Source: CAWCDJ01 sp963796675 (lineage in GTDB: Bacteria > Acidobacteriota > Terriglobia > Bryobacterales > Bryobacteraceae). From it: a stretch of 64,000 nucleotides of DNA. Both the position numbers and the translations under genes were made by a program. Below the pieces are notes generated by a model. It ran no database searches. It saw nothing but the letters and a program-made list of their open reading frames with translations, and was not told where the DNA came from. The stretch is taken from positions 310,001 to 374,000 of the forward strand of contig CAWCMS010000001.1 of NCBI GenBank assembly GCA_963796675.1, in the 5' to 3' direction. Positions 1 to 7,992 of the stretch are shown piece after piece. Each line of letters starts with the position of its first letter. Within the stretch, counting starts at the first letter, position 1.

Positions 1-1
1 C

Positions 2-661
2 GCCGATGGCGCGCGGGCGGCCCTGGCGGCAGGGTTCACTTTGGCGTTGTTCGCACGCTGGCCGGTAGTGGAACCCACTTCCGATCCGATGATGATTGCC
101 GGCTGGGTAGTGGCGGAAGCAGCCGTCGGGATCGCGATCGGCGTACCGGTGGCGATCGTGCTCGAAATCTTCCAGCTGGCGGCGCAGATTCTCGGATTGC
201 AGGCCGGCTATGCATACGCCTCCACGATCGATCCGAATACCGACGCCGATTCGGGCGTGTTGCTGGTGTTCGCCCAATTGATGGGCGGCATGTTGTTTTT
301 CGCTCTCGGACTCGACCGGCAAATTCTCCGGCTATTTGCCGAAACGTTATCTAAGGTGCCACCGGGCGGATATCGCCCCGGACCGGGACAGGCGGAGAGC
401 GTCATCCGGCTGGGCGCCGGACTGTTCTCCGTCGGCATCCGGATGGCGTTTCCGATAGTCGCCCTGCTGATGCTGGTGGATGTGGCGCTGGCACTGCTCG
501 GACGGCTCAACGCGCAGTTGCAACTGGTCACACTCGCATTTCCCGTCAAGATGCTGATCGCGCTGGCGGTACTGAGTATCGTGGCCACTCTGTTTCCGCG
601 CATCGCGATGCAGTTTACCGGGGAGGCCTGGGGCGCGATGCACAAGGCCCTGGGGATATGA
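2..661 (+). CDS. fliR: Flagellar export apparatus protein FliR (5' end outside window)
   Basis: FliR is an inner-membrane core component of the flagellar type III export gate, acting with FliP, FliQ, FlhB and FlhA. The frame is open from base 2, so the gene begins upstream. About 219 residues are visible against a usual 250-260. A TTG at 41 is only an internal codon. Several hydrophobic membrane segments are visible, including the C-terminal segment around KMLIALAVLSIVATLFP. It is followed after 6 nt by flhB and then flhA, the usual fliR-flhB-flhA order. Identification rests on composition, position and the family-like N-terminal half; confidence is high. Confidence 0.9.
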   Translation, partial: ADGARAALAAGFTLALFARWPVVEPTSDPMMIAGWVVAEAAVGIAIGVPVAIVLEIFQLAAQILGLQAGYAYASTIDPNTDADSGVLLVFAQLMGGMLFFALGLDRQILRLFAETLSKVPPGGYRPGPGQAESVIRLGAGLFSVGIRMAFPIVALLMLVDVALALLGRLNAQLQLVTLAFPVKMLIALAVLSIVATLFPRIAMQFTGEAWGAMHKALGI

Positions 662-667
662 CGGATC

Positions 668-1732
668 ATGGCGGATCACTCGGGAAAGACCGAGGAGCCG
701 ACACAACGACGGCTCGAAAAGGCGCGCACGGAAGGGCAGTTTCCGCAAGCCAAGGAGTTCGTGGCGGCCCTGCAATTCCTGATGCTGCTGATGCTGCTCG
801 GGGCGGGCGGAGCCTCCTGGATGCGGGAGTTCCGGCTCACCGCCCGGCTGCTCCTGGCCACGGCGTTCCGCAAGGAGATCGGCGCGGCCGACATTTCCGC
901 TCTCGCCTGGCAGATCTTCTGGCACCACTTGCTGCCGCTGGCGCTCGCCGGCATCGCAGTGGTGGTGGCGACGCTCGCATTCCGGCTGGTGACCACGCGC
1001 TTCGGCTTCAGTCTCAAGAAACTGGCGCCCGATGCCGCCCGCTTCAACCCCATCTCGAAATTGCGAGACCTTCCGAAACAGAACCTGCCCTCGCTGATTC
1101 AGGCGGTGATCCTGCTGCCCCTGTTTCTGTGGGCGGTCTACGCGGTAGCGAGCGAGAAGTGGAACGACTTTCTGGTACTGCCGCTCGAGAGCGTGGATGC
1201 GGGTGTCGCACGTCTCGGCTCTTCCCTGATGGAGCTGTTCTGGAAGGCGGCGGGCCTGTTCGTGGTGTTCGGTTCGGTGGATCTGTTCCGCCAGTTGCGG
1301 CGCCACAAGCAGGACCTGCGCATGAGCAAGCAGGATATCAAGGAAGAAGTCAAAGACCAGGAGGGCAATCCGCAGATGAAAGCGCGGATTCGCCGGCTGC
1401 AGCGCGACCGCGCGCGGCGGCAGATGATGAAGGAAGTTCCCAAGGCTACCGCCGTCATCGTCAATCCCACCCATTACGCCGTGGCCATCCGCTACCAGTT
1501 GGAGTCGATGGCGGCACCGACGGTGGTCGCCAAAGGCAAGAACTACCTGGCCCTGCGCATTCGACAGAAGGCGATCGACCACGGCGTTCCGATTATCGAG
1601 AACCCGCCGCTGGCGCGGGCGCTCTACCAGTCGGCAGATGTGGGGCAGGAGATTCCGGCGCATCTCTACCGCGCGGTCGCCGAAATCCTGGCCTACATTT
1701 TCAAACTCATGAACGGGAGGCTGCCGGGTTAG
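668..1732 (+). CDS. flhB: Flagellar export switch protein FlhB
   Basis: FlhB controls the substrate-specificity switch of the flagellar export gate from rod/hook to filament proteins. The 354-residue protein starts with a polar stretch containing KTEEPTQRRLEKARTEGQ, typical of FlhB. Four membrane segments follow, then a cytoplasmic domain with the self-cleaving NPTH motif at residues 266-269, very close to its position in enteric FlhB. Length is normal. The start lies 6 nt after the fliR stop and flhA begins 4 nt after the flhB stop, so translation of the three genes is probably coupled. Confidence 0.97.
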   Translation: MADHSGKTEEPTQRRLEKARTEGQFPQAKEFVAALQFLMLLMLLGAGGASWMREFRLTARLLLATAFRKEIGAADISALAWQIFWHHLLPLALAGIAVVVATLAFRLVTTRFGFSLKKLAPDAARFNPISKLRDLPKQNLPSLIQAVILLPLFLWAVYAVASEKWNDFLVLPLESVDAGVARLGSSLMELFWKAAGLFVVFGSVDLFRQLRRHKQDLRMSKQDIKEEVKDQEGNPQMKARIRRLQRDRARRQMMKEVPKATAVIVNPTHYAVAIRYQLESMAAPTVVAKGKNYLALRIRQKAIDHGVPIIENPPLARALYQSADVGQEIPAHLYRAVAEILAYIFKLMNGRLPG

Positions 1733-1736
1733 CCCG

Positions 1737-3824
1737 ATGACACCCTCAAAAGCTCTGGCGGCGCCCGGCCTGTCGAAATGGCTGCAGGTACTGCCCCTCA
1801 AGACCCTGGGCGAGTTCGCCGTACCGCTGGCAGTGCTGGGCATCGTGGTCGCACTGATGACCCCGCTGCCCGGCTTCGTGCTGGACTTGCTGATCGCCGC
1901 CGACATTCTGATCTCGGTGACGGTCCTGATGGTTTCGCTGTACCTGATACGGCCGGTGGAGTTCACATCGTTCCCCACCACACTGCTGCTCCTCACACTG
2001 TTCCGCCTGGCGCTCAACATCTCCTCTTCCCGACTCATTCTGCTTAACGGCAACACGGGAACTTCGGCTGCGGGTGAGGTCATCGGAGCGTTCGGCAGCT
2101 TCGTCGTAGGCGGGAACTACGTGATCGGCACCGTGATCTTCCTGGTGCTGATCGCTATCCAGTACGTAGTGATCAATCACGGTGCGGTGCGCATCTCCGA
2201 GGTCACCGCGCGGTTCACCCTCGACGCCCTGCCCGGCAAGCAGATGTCGATCGATTCCGACCTCAACGGGGGCCTGATCGACGAGACCGAAGCCAAGCGC
2301 CGCCGCAAGCAGCTCTCGACCGAAGCTGAATTCTACGGGGCGATGGACGGCGCCTCGCGCTTTACGCAGCGCGACGCGGTGGCAAGCATCCTGATCACCT
2401 CGATCAATATCATTGCGGGCTTCCTGATCGGCGTCCTGCAGCACGGCATGGACTTCATGAAGGCCCTGCAGACCTATACGGTGCTGACCATCGGCGACGG
2501 GCTGGTCACCGTGATCCCGGCGCTGATGATCTCGATCTCCGGCGGTTTGATCGTCACGCGGGCGAGCTCGGACGCACGATTGGGGTCGGAATTCCGCACC
2601 CAGATCTTCGGCAGTTCGCCGCCCCTTCTGCTGGGGGCCGGCGTGCTTTGCGCGCTGGCGTTGCTGCCTTCGATGCCCAAGGTGCCGTTTCTGCTGATGG
2701 GCGGCATCGCCGGCGTGGCCGGATGGAACTTGCGAAAAGGCGAATCGGCGACGGCGGGGAAAGATGCCGCGGCTGAAGGCAAGCCAGCAGCCCCGAAAGA
2801 AAATCTGGAATCGCTGATGCGAGTCGAGCCGCTCGCCATCGAGGTGGGCCTGGGGCTGGTGAACCTGGTGGAGGGCGGGCAGGATTCGCCGCTGCTGCGC
2901 CGGATCTCCGCTATCCGCCGCCAACTGGCAACCGATCTCGGCTACCTGCTGCCGCCGGTGCGCGTCACCGACAACCTGTCACTGCGCGGTCGCGAATACG
3001 TGATCTCGCTCAAAGGCGTGGAGATTTCCCGCTACGAACTGCCCCAGGGCTGCGAACTGGCCATCCCCACGGGAGGCGCGGAGCCGGCGATCGAAGGGCA
3101 GGCTACGCGGGAACCCGCCTTCGGAATGAAGGCCGTCTGGGTTCCGGCCGAACGCGCGGAGCGAGCCCGGCACTCGGGCTGCACGGTGGTCGACCCGGTG
3201 AGCGTTCTCGGCACGCACCTTTCCGAGCTCATTCGCCGCCACGCTCACGAACTCTTCTCCCGGCAGGACGCCAAGCGGATGCTGGACCGGGTCGGCGTGG
3301 AGCATTCGAAGGTGGTCGAGGACCTGGTGCCCAAGCTGCTGCCGCTCGCCACCGTGCAGCGCGTACTGCAGAACCTCTTGCGCGAACGCGTCTCGATCCG
3401 CGACGCGGTTTCGATCCTGGAATCCCTGAGCGAGGCCGCCACGTCGACCCGCAATCCCGTGCTCCTGACCGAGTACGTGCGGCAGGCGATGCGCCGCGCG
3501 GTGGTGAAGCCGTACCTGAACCGCGCCGGGGAGCTGCCGACGTGGTTCCTCGATCCCGCGCTCGAGCAAATGGTGGAGCGGGCCGTAGAGCACGGTGAGC
3601 AGAACAGCCACCTCACACTCCCTCCGCAGACCATTCGCGACCTGTTGAACCGGATCGCAACGCGGGTGCCGTCGCCCGAGACACCGGTGGTGGCGATCAC
3701 CTCGTCGGGCGCGCGTTACTTCCTGCGGCAGATCGTGGAACCGGTATTGCCGAACCTGTTCTTCCTGGCGCACAACGAGATTCCCGCGGGGCTGCGGGTG
3801 CAGTCGATGGGAACGATTTCCTAG
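1737..3824 (+). CDS. flhA: Flagellar export gate protein FlhA
   Basis: FlhA is the largest export-gate subunit. Its N-terminal half is a membrane channel that uses the proton gradient, and its C-terminal half is a cytoplasmic ring that docks substrate-chaperone complexes. The 695-residue length is normal. About eight hydrophobic segments occupy roughly residues 20-330, interrupted by the conserved cytoplasmic FHIPEP-type loop (LPGKQMSIDSDLNGG, then AKRRR) near residues 165-200. A linker with Ala/Lys/Glu-rich sequence near 345-360 leads into the soluble domain. It is the third gene of the fliR-flhB-flhA run. Confidence 0.97.
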   Translation: MTPSKALAAPGLSKWLQVLPLKTLGEFAVPLAVLGIVVALMTPLPGFVLDLLIAADILISVTVLMVSLYLIRPVEFTSFPTTLLLLTLFRLALNISSSRLILLNGNTGTSAAGEVIGAFGSFVVGGNYVIGTVIFLVLIAIQYVVINHGAVRISEVTARFTLDALPGKQMSIDSDLNGGLIDETEAKRRRKQLSTEAEFYGAMDGASRFTQRDAVASILITSINIIAGFLIGVLQHGMDFMKALQTYTVLTIGDGLVTVIPALMISISGGLIVTRASSDARLGSEFRTQIFGSSPPLLLGAGVLCALALLPSMPKVPFLLMGGIAGVAGWNLRKGESATAGKDAAAEGKPAAPKENLESLMRVEPLAIEVGLGLVNLVEGGQDSPLLRRISAIRRQLATDLGYLLPPVRVTDNLSLRGREYVISLKGVEISRYELPQGCELAIPTGGAEPAIEGQATREPAFGMKAVWVPAERAERARHSGCTVVDPVSVLGTHLSELIRRHAHELFSRQDAKRMLDRVGVEHSKVVEDLVPKLLPLATVQRVLQNLLRERVSIRDAVSILESLSEAATSTRNPVLLTEYVRQAMRRAVVKPYLNRAGELPTWFLDPALEQMVERAVEHGEQNSHLTLPPQTIRDLLNRIATRVPSPETPVVAITSSGARYFLRQIVEPVLPNLFFLAHNEIPAGLRVQSMGTIS

Positions 3825-3893
3825 CGGAGAGACGGCTCTACAGCAAACGACCGATTCCGACGATCAATATCACGTGCCAAAGCGGACAAGGCG

Positions 3894-5009
3894 ATGAGAA
3901 TCAAATCGTATTTCAGTCGAACCGTGGAAGATGCCATGGCGCAGGCGAGTCAGGAGCTCGGCGCGGACGCGATCCTGGTGAACAGCCGGAAGGCGCCGGC
4001 GGAGACCCGCCATCTCGGCGAGTACGAAGTGGTGTTCGCCACCGAGGCTCCCGGCGATGCGCCGGCCGGCTTCGGAGCGCTCGCCTCCATGTCCGCACCC
4101 GCGTCCGACCGGCTGACGGCCGAGGTCGGCGACCTGAAGCGGGAGCTCGAAGGCATGCGCCGGACGCTGCTGCGGACCGCCCTTCCGCCAGCCTCGTGGA
4201 TGGGAGCGTCTCCCGATCTTCCGGACGTCTATGGGGCCCTGATCGCGTCCGAAATTCCTTCGGAGCTGGCGCGGGAGATCGTGCAAGCGGCCGAGCGCCG
4301 CGCCCCCACGCCGCAACCCACGGAATTACGGAAAGCCGTGGCCGAAGAGCTGGAATCGCGCATCGCGGTGCAGCCGGTCCTGGGCCGCGGGGAATCGCGC
4401 CCCCGCATTGCGGCGTTGGTCGGGCCACCGGGAAGCGGCAAGACCACCACGCTGGTGAAGCTGGCGGTCAACTACGGTCTCGCCGCTCGTCGCCCCGTGC
4501 TGCTGCTCTCGATGGATACCTACCGGGTGGCGGCCGCCGATCAGCTTCGGTCCTATGCCGCCATTCTCGGCGTTGGATTCCAGGTGCTGGAGACTCTCTC
4601 CGGGCTCGCGCAAGCCATCGAGGAGAGCCGCAGCAAAGACCTGATCCTGATCGACACTCCGGGCTTCAGCTTCGGAGACATGGATGTGGCAGGTCCGCTG
4701 GCACGGTTCCTGTCGAGCCGCACTGATATCGATACGCAATTGGTGCTGCCTGCCTCGATGAAGTCTGGCGACATCACGCGAGTGGCGCAGGCATTCGACG
4801 CCTTCGGTCCGCAACGGCTGGTCTTCACCAAGCTGGATGAAACCGGCTCCTTCGGGCCCATTCTGGCGGAAGTGGTGCGCTCCGCCAAACCTCTTTCCTT
4901 CTTCGCGACGGGACAAAGGATTCCTGAGGATCTCGAAACCGCCAGCCGGGGCCGGCTGGTGGAACTGGTGCTTTCCGGGCAGGCCGCTGCGGCCCGGACG
5001 GCAGCGTAG
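3894..5009 (+). CDS. flhF: Flagellar SRP-type GTPase FlhF
   Basis: FlhF is an SRP54/FtsY-like GTPase that sets the position, and often the number, of flagella at the cell pole. The 371-residue protein begins with the typical MRIKSYFSRTVEDAMAQ. It has a variable Ala/Pro-rich B domain and then an NG domain with P-loop GPPGSGKTT at residues 177-185, the SMDTYRVAAADQL motif, the DTPG switch motif and TKLDETGSFG. It lies 69 nt after flhA, so it may have its own promoter or be read through. Its usual partner flhG (MinD-like) does not follow; fliA begins 29 nt later. Confidence 0.95.
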   Translation: MRIKSYFSRTVEDAMAQASQELGADAILVNSRKAPAETRHLGEYEVVFATEAPGDAPAGFGALASMSAPASDRLTAEVGDLKRELEGMRRTLLRTALPPASWMGASPDLPDVYGALIASEIPSELAREIVQAAERRAPTPQPTELRKAVAEELESRIAVQPVLGRGESRPRIAALVGPPGSGKTTTLVKLAVNYGLAARRPVLLLSMDTYRVAAADQLRSYAAILGVGFQVLETLSGLAQAIEESRSKDLILIDTPGFSFGDMDVAGPLARFLSSRTDIDTQLVLPASMKSGDITRVAQAFDAFGPQRLVFTKLDETGSFGPILAEVVRSAKPLSFFATGQRIPEDLETASRGRLVELVLSGQAAAARTAA

Positions 5010-5038
5010 GCGGGCTACCGGATGAACGGGGCAAGGAT

Positions 5039-5794
5039 ATGTACCGATATGTGGCGCAAGCAGAAATGACCGAAGCAGAACGGGAGCAACTGATCCTGGA
5101 GCACCTGTCACAGGTGCGCCTGATCGCGCGCCGCATCCAGGAGCGTCTACCCGAAAGCGTCAGCCTGGAGGACCTGGTGTCGACCGGGGTGATCGGCCTG
5201 ATCTCCGCTATCGACAACTTCGACCCCGGCCACAACGTGAAGCTGAAGACATACGCGGAGTACAAAATTCGGGGCGCGATCCTCGATAGCTTGCGCGGGC
5301 TCGATTGGGCGCCCCGGCAGAAGCGGCGGCAGTCGAAACAGATCGAGGCCGCGATAGCGGTGCTCGAACAGCGAGTACAGCGCTCCCCTTCAGAAGAGGA
5401 GATCGCGGCCGAACTCGGTATTTCGCTCGAGGAATACCACGAGTGGCTGGTCGAGATCCGCGGCCTGAATGTGGCGAGCCTGGAGTATTGCGGGACTGAG
5501 CAGGGCCGCGACCTTCTGCACTACCTGCCCGACGAAAGCGAGACCCTGCCTTCGGCGATTTTGGAGCGCTCCGAACTGGAGCGCCTGTTGGCTGAGGGCA
5601 TGGATGGCATCCCGGCCATCGAGCGAACTGTTCTTAGCCTGTACTACAAAGAGGAACTGACGCTACGGGAAATCGCCTCGGTGGTCAAACTGCATGAGTC
5701 CCGGATCTCGCAATTGAAGTCGCAGGCGATTCTACGGCTTCGAAGCCATCTCGCGGTCCAATGGCCCAGTCCGAAGGGAGTGGCACTTGCATGA
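5039..5794 (+). CDS. fliA: Flagellar RNA polymerase sigma factor FliA (sigma-28)
   Basis: FliA directs RNA polymerase to late flagellar genes. The 251-residue protein has region 2 with LEDLVSTGVIGLISAIDNFD and the AEYKIRGAILDSLRGLDWAPR segment typical of this family. Region 3 lies near residues 95-140. Region 4 has a helix-turn-helix at LTLREIASVVKLHESRISQLKS. A ribosome site AAGGA precedes the ATG at 5039. The stop overlaps the next start by 4 nt (ATGA). Two matches to the sigma-28 promoter consensus lie at 10.88-10.97 kb, next to flgM, so both the factor and probable targets are in view. Confidence 0.96.
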   Translation: MYRYVAQAEMTEAEREQLILEHLSQVRLIARRIQERLPESVSLEDLVSTGVIGLISAIDNFDPGHNVKLKTYAEYKIRGAILDSLRGLDWAPRQKRRQSKQIEAAIAVLEQRVQRSPSEEEIAAELGISLEEYHEWLVEIRGLNVASLEYCGTEQGRDLLHYLPDESETLPSAILERSELERLLAEGMDGIPAIERTVLSLYYKEELTLREIASVVKLHESRISQLKSQAILRLRSHLAVQWPSPKGVALA

Positions 5795-6690
5795 GCGGCA
5801 GTTCGCCGAGACAGTTACCCTTCGATGAGCAGCCCCGGCTAAAGGACGTAATCGACGGGTGGGCCGAGGGCATGGCGCAAACCCTCGAATCCATGGCCGA
5901 TCAGCGGCCGGAGACTAGCTGGCGGAGCGCCACGGGACCTCTCGAAGAGGTCGGCGGATCGGCCGGACCGGGAGCGGAATCGGAAATCCTGTGGTGGGAG
6001 CAGCCGTTTCAGCGGACTCCCGCGGCAACCATCTGGATCGGGACGCCGAAAGCGGCCTGGGAATACATCGGCGGTCTCACTCTGCGGGCCGCGGGTCTCG
6101 AAACCATCGAGCCGGCCGAAGCCCGTAGCACCTGGTTCGAGATCCTGGGGCAGTCCCTTTCGGTGATGGCTCGCGCTATTGGCGCCAGGGTCGGACGCGA
6201 AATCAATTGCGACGCTGGCGTAGAGCGTCCGCCGGACGCGGAGGCGCGGCAATGGGGTCTGCTCACGCTCAGTCTTCCGGAGGCGACCCTCGCGCCGCTG
6301 CTGTTCACTGTCAGCCCGCAACTACAGGAACTGGTCGCGAAAGAACCCGAACCGCAGGCGGAAGTGCCCGTGCCGGCGGTCCGGGAGCCCGAGCCGGAAC
6401 CACCGGCCGAAACATCCATCCGCGGCAACCCGAGGACCATGGAGCTGCTGCTCGATGTCGATCTGCCGGTCAGTATTTCGTTCGGGAAGGCACAGTTGGC
6501 CCTGAAGGACGTCCTCAAACTCACGACCGGCTCGATCGTGGAGCTGAATCGGGGGGCGAATGACCATGTGGAAGTGATGGTGAACCATTGCCTGATCGCC
6601 CGCGGGGAAGTCGTGGTCGTCGAGGGAAACTACGGCGTCCGAATTCAGGAAATCGCCAGCCGGCAGGACCGGCTGAGGAGCCTCGCATGA
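5791..6690 (+). CDS. FliN/FliY-like flagellar motor switch protein with a long N-terminal domain
   Basis: The C-terminal ~80 residues form a SpoA/FliN domain (LLLDVDLPVSISFGKAQLAL, then GSIVELNRGANDHVEVMVN and ARGEVVVVEGNYGVRI). In FliN this domain forms the distal C-ring of the motor and switch. Ordinary FliN is about 100-140 residues; this protein is 299, with an N-terminal region of about 190 residues that loosely resembles FliM/FliY/CheC-type domains, and a Pro/Glu-rich linker (residues about 185-215). The start at 5791 overlaps the fliA stop by 4 nt and is preferred over an in-frame ATG at 5761. It overlaps the next gene by 4 nt. Confidence 0.85.
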   Translation: MSGSSPRQLPFDEQPRLKDVIDGWAEGMAQTLESMADQRPETSWRSATGPLEEVGGSAGPGAESEILWWEQPFQRTPAATIWIGTPKAAWEYIGGLTLRAAGLETIEPAEARSTWFEILGQSLSVMARAIGARVGREINCDAGVERPPDAEARQWGLLTLSLPEATLAPLLFTVSPQLQELVAKEPEPQAEVPVPAVREPEPEPPAETSIRGNPRTMELLLDVDLPVSISFGKAQLALKDVLKLTTGSIVELNRGANDHVEVMVNHCLIARGEVVVVEGNYGVRIQEIASRQDRLRSLA

Positions 6691-7070
6691 TCCCCGCTCT
6701 GCTATTCGCCGTCCTTAGCGCGGTGGCGTTAGGGGCGATCGCCCTCAGTTATTTAGTCCTGCTGCGCGCGCGAACCATGATCGGCGCCGCCGAAAAGAAG
6801 TCCGATGAATCGCGCCGCGAAAATGAGGCGGCTTTCGACGCCATGCGGGAACGTCTCGAAGGTCTTTGCGGACAGCTCAACGACCTCCGCCGGGAGCCGG
6901 CAGGGGCCGGCACGGTACGCCCGGGGCTGAACCTCAGCAAACGGTCTCAGGCTCTACGGATGCACCGGCGCGGCGACTCGCCGGAGCAGATCGCCTCCGC
7001 CCTCGACATTCCGCTCCAGGAGCTCGACCTGCTGGTCAAAGTGCATCGTATCGTCATGAGCAGTTTTTGA
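6687..7070 (+). CDS. Small membrane-anchored coiled-coil protein of the flagellar operon
   Basis: The 127-residue protein has one N-terminal membrane helix (residues about 2-27) and a charged helical stretch likely to form a coiled coil (about 35-65). It ends in a short helix-turn-helix-like module, QALRMHRRGDSPEQIASALDIP. This layout matches small uncharacterised proteins found in flagellar operons (DUF2802/DUF6115 type); that family link is recalled, not searched. The start at 6687 overlaps the preceding stop by 4 nt, so it is co-translated with the FliN-like gene. A longer in-frame start at 6588 would lie inside that gene and is rejected. Function unknown. Confidence 0.7.
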   Translation: MIPALLFAVLSAVALGAIALSYLVLLRARTMIGAAEKKSDESRRENEAAFDAMRERLEGLCGQLNDLRREPAGAGTVRPGLNLSKRSQALRMHRRGDSPEQIASALDIPLQELDLLVKVHRIVMSSF

Positions 7071-7149
7071 CACCAACCGCCGTCTTTCCGCGTTATCCTT
7101 TGACGGTCGGCCGATTAGGGCCGTCCGTACCCGATAATGAAGAGAGAAC

Positions 7150-7992
7150 ATGACGGTTGAAATCGAAGGCGTCGCGCTGCATCTGGCCCATCCCGACGAA
7201 CTCGCGGTCCAATGGGTCGGACAGGACGAACTGATGCGCCAGTTATTGGCCGCATGGATGGTCGTCAACGAACAGGACCTGCCGATGAATCCCCGGCTGC
7301 TCGGCAAACCGGGAGTCGGCAAGACGACCCTGGCATACGCTGCCGGCAAGCGTATGGGACGCGAGGTTTACATCCTGCAGGCCACGCTCGATACCCGCCC
7401 GGAAGATCTTCTGATCACGCCGGTCATCGAAGGCGCCGGCAGCTTGCGCTACGTAGCCTCGCCACTGGTCACGGCCATGATCCGCGGGGGCATCGCCATT
7501 CTCGACGAAGGCAACCGCATGAGCGAGAAGAGCTGGGCGAGCCTTGCGCCGCTGCTCGATAACCGCCGCTACGTGGAGTCCATCGTGGCCGGCATCAAGA
7601 TCAAGGCCCACCCGCAGTTCCGCATGGTGGCCACCATGAACGACGATGCCTCCACCTTCGAACTGCCCGAATACATCCACTCGCGCCTGCAGCCGCAGAT
7701 CTTCATCGACTTCCCCGAGCGCGACGAGGAGTACCACATCCTTCGGGAGAATCTGCCCTTCGCCGAGGACCGGATTCTCACTTACGTGACGGACTTCCTG
7801 CAGCTGGCGCACGCGGCCGACGAGCGCTACACCGTGCGCGACGGCATCAACGTGGCACGTTTCGCCATCAAGCTGAAGAGCCTGGCGACGCAGCGCACCC
7901 ACGAGATGGAGGCGCTCGAGATCGCCATCGTGCAGGTCCTGGGAGAAGAGGCATTTCGCTATGCCCGGAGAAATCGACCAACCGATTCCTGA
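7150..7992 (+). CDS. MoxR-like AAA ATPase
   Basis: A 280-residue AAA+ ATPase of the MoxR/AAA_5 class, which remodels or inserts cofactors into partner complexes. Walker A is LGKPGVGKTT (residues 51-60), Walker B is GIAILDEGNR (D119/E120), and a sensor motif VATMNDD follows. The domain covers nearly the whole protein. It sits 79 nt after the flagellar operon. The next gene starts inside its 3' end at 7961, so the two are coupled. MoxR ATPases usually pair with a VWA-domain protein, but the partner here shows no MIDAS metal site, so the target cannot be named. Confidence 0.9.
   Translation: MTVEIEGVALHLAHPDELAVQWVGQDELMRQLLAAWMVVNEQDLPMNPRLLGKPGVGKTTLAYAAGKRMGREVYILQATLDTRPEDLLITPVIEGAGSLRYVASPLVTAMIRGGIAILDEGNRMSEKSWASLAPLLDNRRYVESIVAGIKIKAHPQFRMVATMNDDASTFELPEYIHSRLQPQIFIDFPERDEEYHILRENLPFAEDRILTYVTDFLQLAHAADERYTVRDGINVARFAIKLKSLATQRTHEMEALEIAIVQVLGEEAFRYARRNRPTDS

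Noticed and set aside
347..2083. A 578-codon open frame on the minus strand across fliR, flhB and the start of flhA
   Set aside because: It lies opposite three clearly conserved flagellar genes, is rich in Arg, His and Gln as expected for a GC-rich antisense frame, and has no recognisable domain.
5761..5790. Longer start for the FliN-like gene at 5761
   Set aside because: It lies inside fliA; the ATG at 5791 gives the ATGA overlap used by its neighbours.
7110..7137. Sigma-28 promoter before the AAA ATPase gene
   Set aside because: GCCGATTA (7110-7117) and CCCGATAA (7130-7137) resemble the -10 box, but no TAAA-type box lies at the required distance.
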